This document shows positions 7,271 through 10,728 of a stretch of DNA of 10,728 bases, in pieces. Source of the DNA: Competibacteraceae bacterium UBA2788. GTDB taxonomy: Bacteria > Pseudomonadota > Gammaproteobacteria > Competibacterales > Competibacteraceae. Below the pieces are notes generated by a model. The model was given only the letters and a program-made list of their open reading frames with translations. It had not been told where the DNA came from and made no database searches. Each line of letters opens with the position of its first letter. Positions within the stretch are counted from its first letter, which is position 1. The DNA is taken from positions 1 to 10,728 of the forward strand of contig DEHY01000019.1 of the NCBI GenBank assembly GCA_002352185.1, in the 5' to 3' direction. The translations under genes and the position numbers were made by a program.

Positions 7271-7918
7271 TCAGGCATTTTGCAGTATCCCTTTGACGAT
7301 GATATTCAATATTCCAAGAATCTCTTGTAACTGTGCAATAAAATATCGGTTTTTATCAATCTCCAAATGGTCGTTGACTAACCGCAAAAATTGCCAACCT
7401 TCTCCAGTGGTGACGCAGCCGTAAATCAAGGGAATATCATTGCCTTCGCGACGATTAAAGATTTGAGCGGCAACCATTTCTGCTGAACATTGACCTAATC
7501 CTTCTTCAATATCATTTTTTTTGGCTTCAACCATCAGAAAAGCGGGTGTTTGAATCGTGGGTAAAATTGGACCTTTGCTGAGAACAAAATCACAGATTCC
7601 GCGCAAACCCTGTTCTGGTTCGACATCAAACCGGACGCCGGAGTAGATGCTGATTTTTCCTTGGTGTAATTCCCGAATATACAACAGGATTGGAGCGACA
7701 ATAAATTCTGATCGCGCCTTCTCACTCACCACGGAAATTTCAGAACCATCTTCCAGCACTTGTCGCAACCAAGAGCTGGGTTCGATGGTTTCAATCATTT
7801 CAAAGAGATTCGGTCGGGAGATTTTAAGATTAAAATTTTTTCTGACGTCATCTATGGACAAGTCGCTAAAACTTTGACGTCTTCTTGATTTATCCGGTAC
7901 CCGCTTCTGCTTTTCCAT
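7271..7918 (-). CDS. PD-(D/E)XK-like nuclease-fold protein of unknown function (215 aa)
   Basis: Not assignable to a named family. The core pattern fits a PD-(D/E)XK restriction-type nuclease fold: an upstream helix Glu (E71 in SEKARSEF), D110 in GICDFVLS, E131-A-K133 in MVEAKKND, and Q143 in GLGQCSAEM on the next helix. The N-terminal 20 residues are basic (MEKQKR...SRRRQ). There is no methyltransferase, specificity subunit or helicase nearby, so this is not a recognisable restriction system. The start at 7918 has AGGA 8 bases upstream. It sits between cobI and cbiG on the same strand but is much more AT-rich than both and has a promoter-like sequence just upstream. It looks like a horizontally acquired insert in the B12 operon. 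Catalytic activity is inferred, not shown. Confidence 0.65.
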   Translation of the reverse strand: MEKQKRVPDKSRRRQSFSDLSIDDVRKNFNLKISRPNLFEMIETIEPSSWLRQVLEDGSEISVVSEKARSEFIVAPILLYIRELHQGKISIYSGVRFDVEPEQGLRGICDFVLSKGPILPTIQTPAFLMVEAKKNDIEEGLGQCSAEMVAAQIFNRREGNDIPLIYGCVTTGEGWQFLRLVNDHLEIDKNRYFIAQLQEILGILNIIVKGILQNA

Positions 7919-7935
7919 CTTGATTCCTGACCGGT

Positions 7936-7964
7936 ATTCTACTGCGATAGAGAAGATGAGTTAA
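7936..7964 (-). promoter_or_regulatory. Candidate sigma-70 promoter for the nuclease-like gene
   Basis: Minus strand: TTAACT (7964-7959), a 17-base spacer, and TAGAAT (7941-7936). The -10 matches consensus at five of six bases and the -35 at four of six. The predicted start near 7929 leaves a leader of about 11 bases that just contains the AGGA site. This suggests transcription independent of the cobalamin operon and could also feed cbiG downstream. Confidence 0.45.
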
Positions 7965-7975
7965 GCCTAATCCCA

Positions 7976-8695
7976 CTAATCCGCATCACCCCACCGATTC
8001 TCCGCTCTCACTACCAAAAACAGCGCGAAATACGGCCCCGGCGTAGCAGGAATTTCCTCGAAGGATTCGATAATCCGCTGTCCCGCCCGGCTGGCCTGTT
8101 CGATATACAGCACATCGTCGGCGCGGCCCGTTTCCCGCAGCAGTTCCAGCAGGCGCGGGCGATGCCGACCCGGTTTGAGAATCGCCACGCTGTCGCTGTC
8201 GAGCAAAGTCCGCCGCAGCACTTCATCGTCGGCGGTGGCGGGAATGACGGTCAAGCGCTGTTCACCGGTGATCAGCGGAGTCGCGGCGGCGGCGGCGGCG
8301 GCGCTGACCGAGTTGATGCCGGGAATCACCACGCAGGGAAAACGGTCGCCCAGGCGCTGCAACAGATAGCTGAAGCTGCCGTAGAACAGTGGGTCGCCCT
8401 CGCACAGGATCGCCACATCCTGCCCGGCGGCCAATTCCTCGGCGATAACGAGAGCGGCTTCGTCGTAACCCTGGTTGACCGGGCCGCGATCCAGCATGCA
8501 GGGCATGGTAATGGGGATTTCCCGCTTGCCGTCCAGCCATTGTGCGGCGATGTCGCGGGCCTGGGCGCTGCCTTGCGGCGTGGCGGGGTAGGCGACGACC
8601 GGGACGCTTTGCAGAATGCGCACGGCCTTGAGAGTCAGCAGTTCCGGGTCGCCGGGGCCAACTCCAACCCCATATAGAGTGCCGGTAGTATTCAT
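7976..8695 (-). CDS. cobI: Precorrin-2 / cobalt-factor II C20-methyltransferase
   Basis: CobI/CbiL adds a methyl group from S-adenosylmethionine at C20 of the corrin precursor, in the cytoplasm. Class III tetrapyrrole methylase motifs are plain: YGVGVGPGDPELLTLKA (8-24), CEGDPLFYGSF (98-108) and VIPGINSVSAAAAA (123-136). The length of 239 aa is normal. The ATG at 8695 is preferred over the GTG one codon earlier because GGAG (8705-8702) sits 6 bases from it. It is downstream of cobL/cbiT but separated from it by the ISC element, whose right-end hairpin begins 18 bases before the start codon. The neighbouring cbiG favours the anaerobic (CbiL) version of the reaction. It ends in TAG. Confidence 0.93.
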   Translation of the reverse strand: MNTTGTLYGVGVGPGDPELLTLKAVRILQSVPVVAYPATPQGSAQARDIAAQWLDGKREIPITMPCMLDRGPVNQGYDEAALVIAEELAAGQDVAILCEGDPLFYGSFSYLLQRLGDRFPCVVIPGINSVSAAAAAAATPLITGEQRLTVIPATADDEVLRRTLLDSDSVAILKPGRHRPRLLELLRETGRADDVLYIEQASRAGQRIIESFEEIPATPGPYFALFLVVRAENRWGDAD

Positions 8696-8699
8696 CACG

Positions 8700-8712
8700 T
8701 TCTCCGCGAGAA
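8700..8712 (-). promoter_or_regulatory. Inverted repeat containing the cobI ribosome-binding site
   Basis: TTCTC-GCG-GAGAA on the minus strand is a 5-bp stem holding the GGAG of cobI. The first arm is probably element-derived (GGTTTCTCG after the right-end hairpin) and the second arm is host sequence, so the junction may have created a small translation-modulating hairpin. The exact element edge lies in or next to it. Confidence 0.4.
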
Positions 8713-8713
8713 A

Positions 8714-8733
8714 CCTCGGCCTTTAGGCCGGGG
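8714..8733 (-). repeat. Right-end hairpin of the ISC element, containing the iscB stop codon
   Basis: On the plus strand the arms are CCTCGGCC (8714-8721) and GGCCGGGG (8726-8733), with loop TTTA and one T-G wobble. On the coding strand the loop gives TAA, the iscB stop. Only three T's follow on the minus strand, so it is a poor terminator. Confidence 0.8.
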
Positions 8734-10093
8734 AGGAAGAGCGGGCCGAACGAAGTTCGGTTTGTTTTGGGTTCATTGGTTGCAAATACCCATAACCATC
8801 GCTCCGCTGAATGACTTTGCAGTAGCGATAACTAATCCCTTGAATTACACCTTGAGCGGTTTGGATGTTGAAACTTCCGGTGGCGCGAACGGCTACCCGC
8901 CCAAGATAGAAACCGATTTTCTTTCCTTGAGTGACTTTGGCTTTAACCCTATCGCCGGTTTGAAATCCTTTAATGCGTTTTTGGCGAGTGAGATAACCCC
9001 GTGGGAAACCGTCAGCATTCAACCGAGTGCGTTGATAATTTCCGCGTCCAGTAGCTTTAATGGCTAAAGTGATTTTCTTCCAGTCGCGGAGTGCGTCCAT
9101 CTCGCCCACACAGGCCGCATCAAGGGCATGGGTCTTTGGAAGATCCAGCCGAATCCGATTGAATTTGGTGCGTCCGCCCGACCCGGTGGTGGCGGGAACG
9201 CCCGTGTTTTTGAGGGTATTGAAGAGCGCCCAGCGGGTCGAATTGACTGCCGCCGCGTCTTTCAAGGGCGCTTTCGCTTGCGTTTGAATTCGTCTCAATA
9301 CATCCGGCTTATCTTTTAAGAATTCAGCCACCGGACGACTTCCCTTGTTCTGATTACACGGGGAGCAAGCCATCGCCAAGTTGCTGACCCGGTTGCTCCC
9401 ACCGAGCGCCTTCGGGTGGATATGCTCGACGTGCAGCGGGACGTTCTTGACTCCACAGTAAGCGCAGGTACGGTTCCACTTGTTCAGCAAATACTCGCGG
9501 ATTTCGTATCCGGCCAGCGTCCCTTGCTGGTATTCAACACCGCTGATCTCCGGGTTTTCCATTTGTTGCAGATCGAACCGCGCTAATTCCTGAGCAATCC
9601 CGGTCACGGGAGAAAGTCGTTGAAACCGATGAACCCAGGCGCATATTGTATCCATACGATGTTGTAAGCTCGGTGCCAGCCAGCCTTTGCCTTTATTACC
9701 GCGATTCAGGAAGCGTGGCTGGCGATAGCGTAGGTTTCCGTGCCGTCTCCGTCGCATTTGCCGACGTGCTGTTAATGACTCGCTGATTTGTTTCCCGCGA
9801 TGATGAAGCTCAAACAAACTCAACACATGAACCGTGGTGTTAATTTCTCCAGTGTCTTCGTGAATCGTTTCCGATTCATGCACCAGGGCTATCCCGGTCG
9901 TTTTGCTACCCGGATCGATCTTAATCTTAATCGGTTGTAAGCAACTATCGGCAATAGTTCTATCCACCAACCGAATCGAAAACGGCATTAGCCGATGCAC
10001 TCGCGCACGACCCATCGCGAGTAACTTTCTAGCGCGCTTCTCGCTACAGGGCATCAACGGTTTTTTGTGTCTATCCCATACCAAAACAGCCAT
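8723..10093 (-). CDS. iscB: IscB omega-RNA-guided HNH/RuvC endonuclease, apparently intact (456 aa)
   Basis: IscB binds omega-RNA and cuts DNA matching its guide next to a target-adjacent motif. All expected parts are present in order: PLMP domain (KKPLMP, 10-15), RuvC-I D60 in KIDPGSKTTGIAL, an Arg-rich bridge helix (RRQMRRRRHGN, 110-120), RuvC-II E169, HNH with zinc-type Cys C210/C213 and C243/C246 and H224 in HVEHIHPK plus the N-rich CNQNKG (246-251), RuvC-III H322/D325 in HALDAACVGE, and a C-terminal target-recognition region (about 345-440). The length fits IscB (roughly 400-500 aa). GGAG lies 7 bases before ATG. The last residues (SSSPA) are encoded by the right-end hairpin. It is clearly homologous to the iscB at 2469 but diverged throughout, so the two are separate acquisitions and not a recent copy. 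The domain reading is certain; activity is inferred. Confidence 0.93.
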   Translation of the reverse strand: MAVLVWDRHKKPLMPCSEKRARKLLAMGRARVHRLMPFSIRLVDRTIADSCLQPIKIKIDPGSKTTGIALVHESETIHEDTGEINTTVHVLSLFELHHRGKQISESLTARRQMRRRRHGNLRYRQPRFLNRGNKGKGWLAPSLQHRMDTICAWVHRFQRLSPVTGIAQELARFDLQQMENPEISGVEYQQGTLAGYEIREYLLNKWNRTCAYCGVKNVPLHVEHIHPKALGGSNRVSNLAMACSPCNQNKGSRPVAEFLKDKPDVLRRIQTQAKAPLKDAAAVNSTRWALFNTLKNTGVPATTGSGGRTKFNRIRLDLPKTHALDAACVGEMDALRDWKKITLAIKATGRGNYQRTRLNADGFPRGYLTRQKRIKGFQTGDRVKAKVTQGKKIGFYLGRVAVRATGSFNIQTAQGVIQGISYRYCKVIQRSDGYGYLQPMNPKQTELRSARSSSPA

Positions 10094-10372
10094 CTTTCAT
10101 CTCCAACAATGCGCTTACGCGCCTGGTGACGGAGCCTGTCAGCTCGCTCCCCTCGCCCCTGTTGTGTACCGGCATCGCGTCCCGATCCGTTTCGTGCTTA
10201 CCCTGTCGCGTGTCTGCAACCCGGACTTTCAGAGCTTGGGGTTGAGGAAGCGCCCCAAGGTGAGTCTTTAACCTATACACAACGGAGCCGGTTGGTTACG
10301 GCTTGGGCTGGTCAACCCAGACTTGCAGTTTTATCCACCACAAGCCTCGCCCTTTAGGGCGGGGTGATTGAC
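10094..10372 (-). ncRNA. Omega-RNA scaffold of the intact iscB
   Basis: This is a non-coding stretch of about 279 bases between the element's left end and iscB, where IscB guide RNAs are encoded. Visible helices in plus-strand coordinates are the left-end hairpin (10345-10364), AGCCG/CGGCT (10286-10290 with 10299-10303), TGGG/CCCA (10304-10307 with 10316-10319), CTTGGGG/CCCCAAG (10235-10241 with 10253-10259), a long-range 8-bp pair GTTGTGTA/TACACAAC (10161-10168 with 10276-10283) closing a multibranch core, GGAGC/GCTCC (10131-10135 with 10146-10150), and a final GCGC-TTAC-GCGC hairpin (10111-10122) just before iscB. The guide should be the roughly 16 bases 5' of the left end, i.e. the end of cobL/cbiT. 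Transcription probably comes from the operon. The 5' border of the RNA lies outside the stated span by one guide length. Confidence 0.8.
10345..10364 (-). repeat. Left-end hairpin of the ISC element, containing the cobL/cbiT stop codon
   Basis: The plus-strand arms are CCTCGCCC (10345-10352) and GGGCGGGG (10357-10364), with loop TTTA. It mirrors the right-end hairpin. On the minus strand the loop provides the TAA that ends the cobL/cbiT reading frame. No U-tract follows. Confidence 0.8.
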
Positions 10373-10728
10373 TCGATCTTCTCCAGTTTCATCAGCAACA
10401 CCGGTAAATAGGGGCGCATCACCCGCTGCCCGGCCAGTCGTTCGCTGCGGGCAATGCTGAGTTCAGTCCACTCCGCAGCACGGTCGCCCGCGAAGCCATG
10501 CAGTTCCACCCGGCTGTCCTCGGTGACGGCGCTGGCTACCAGGCGTCCGCCGGGTTGCAGCCGCGCCCAAACGGCGTCCAGCATCTCGCGCAAGCTGCCG
10601 CTGCTGCCGCCGATGAAGACCACGTGCGGGTCGGGCAACTCCGCCAGCGCGTCCGGGGCGCGTCCGGGGACAATATGCAGATTGGACACGACCCCGAATC
10701 GCTCACGATTGATGCCCAAATGCTCCAG
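10354..10728 (-). CDS. cobL: Precorrin-6B / cobalt-precorrin-6B methyltransferase, CobL C-terminal or CbiT domain (5' partial)
   Basis: The reading frame enters from the right edge of the window, so the N-terminus is not seen. It could be CbiT alone or the C-terminal half of a CbiE-CbiT fusion (CobL). The visible 124 codons hold the SAM-methyltransferase core typical of CbiT: NLHIVPGRAPDAL, then VVFIGGSSGSLREMLDAVWARLQPGGRLVASAVT in two adjoining blocks, and a C-terminal segment with SIARSERLAGQRVMRP and LPVLLMKL. The enzyme methylates C15 (and decarboxylates the C12 side chain) of the corrin precursor. The last residues SITPP and the TAA stop lie in the left end of the ISC element, so the native C-terminus has been replaced or extended by a few residues after about KIE. 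It is first of the visible minus-strand cobalamin genes. Confidence 0.9.
   Translation of the reverse strand: MEHLGINRERFGVVSNLHIVPGRAPDALAELPDPHVVFIGGSSGSLREMLDAVWARLQPGGRLVASAVTEDSRVELHGFAGDRAAEWTELSIARSERLAGQRVMRPYLPVLLMKLEKIESITPP

Larger units (their letters stand above)
8700..10372 (-). mobile_element. ISC-type (IS200/IS605-like) non-autonomous element with iscB and omega-RNA
   Basis: The unit comprises a left end at about 10372, the omega-RNA region, iscB, and a right-end hairpin at 8714-8733. Both ends carry an 8-bp hairpin of the same design, CCTCGNCC-TTTA-GGNCGGGG on the plus strand. There are no terminal inverted repeats or target duplications, as expected for single-strand transposing IS200/IS605 relatives. 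No TnpA is encoded, so movement would need a transposase in trans. It lies between cobL/cbiT and cobI in the direction of the operon. Edges are estimates to within about 10 bases. Confidence 0.8.

Noticed and set aside
8162..8677. Plus-strand open frame of 171 codons across cobI
   Set aside because: It is antisense to a well-conserved methyltransferase, has no family resemblance and is Gly/Ala/Val-rich as a shadow.
8714..8733. Right-end hairpin as a rho-independent terminator
   Set aside because: Only TTT follows on the minus strand and nothing T-rich on the plus strand. It fits an IS end structure better.
10094..10372. Small coding frames inside the omega-RNA region
   Set aside because: They have no ribosome-binding site or family match, and the region is explained by paired RNA helices.
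1..10728. CRISPR array, tRNA or rRNA genes
   Set aside because: No regularly spaced direct repeats, and no tRNA or rRNA-like sequence seen on either strand.

Overview
The window looks like GC-rich proteobacterial chromosome, most likely from a gammaproteobacterium. The evidence is a PEP-CTERM surface protein, a YbbP-type FtsX permease, a corrin-ring operon and two IscB elements. I cannot fix the genus from sequence alone.

Layout. Positions 108-1322 (minus) encode an unrecognised 404-residue protein. Positions 1455-2195 (minus) encode a secreted PEP-CTERM protein. Its leader (about 2257-2407) holds a candidate promoter, an RNA fold resembling the cyclic di-GMP-I (GEMM) riboswitch, and a candidate intrinsic terminator before the start codon. 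Divergent from it lies a first iscB gene (2469-3761, plus). It is full length except for one in-frame amber codon between the RuvC-II and HNH segments, and it lacks a recognisable omega-RNA. A block of nested inverted repeats (3792-3879) separates it from a YbbP-like ABC transporter permease (3920-6463, plus). The permease ends tail to tail with the minus-strand cobalamin cluster, and the two stop codons overlap.

The cobalamin cluster reads right to left: the end of cobL/cbiT (10728-10354), cobI/cbiL (8695-7976), an inserted AT-rich PD-(D/E)XK-like nuclease gene with its own promoter-like sequence (7918-7271), and cbiG (7233-6460). Between cobL/cbiT and cobI sits a non-autonomous ISC element of about 1.67 kb. 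It carries an apparently intact iscB (10093-8723) and, upstream of it, a well-folded omega-RNA region (10372-10094). Matching hairpins with TTTA loops mark both ends of the element. The left-end hairpin supplies the stop codon of cobL/cbiT and the right-end hairpin supplies the stop codon of iscB. The element lies in the operon's direction and leaves the cobI ribosome-binding site usable, so the insertion may be tolerated without breaking the pathway.

The strongest leads are the intact IscB/omega-RNA locus inside a biosynthetic operon, the amber-interrupted IscB without its RNA, and the putative cyclic di-GMP control of the PEP-CTERM gene. IscB itself is a known family; nothing here proves a wholly new system.
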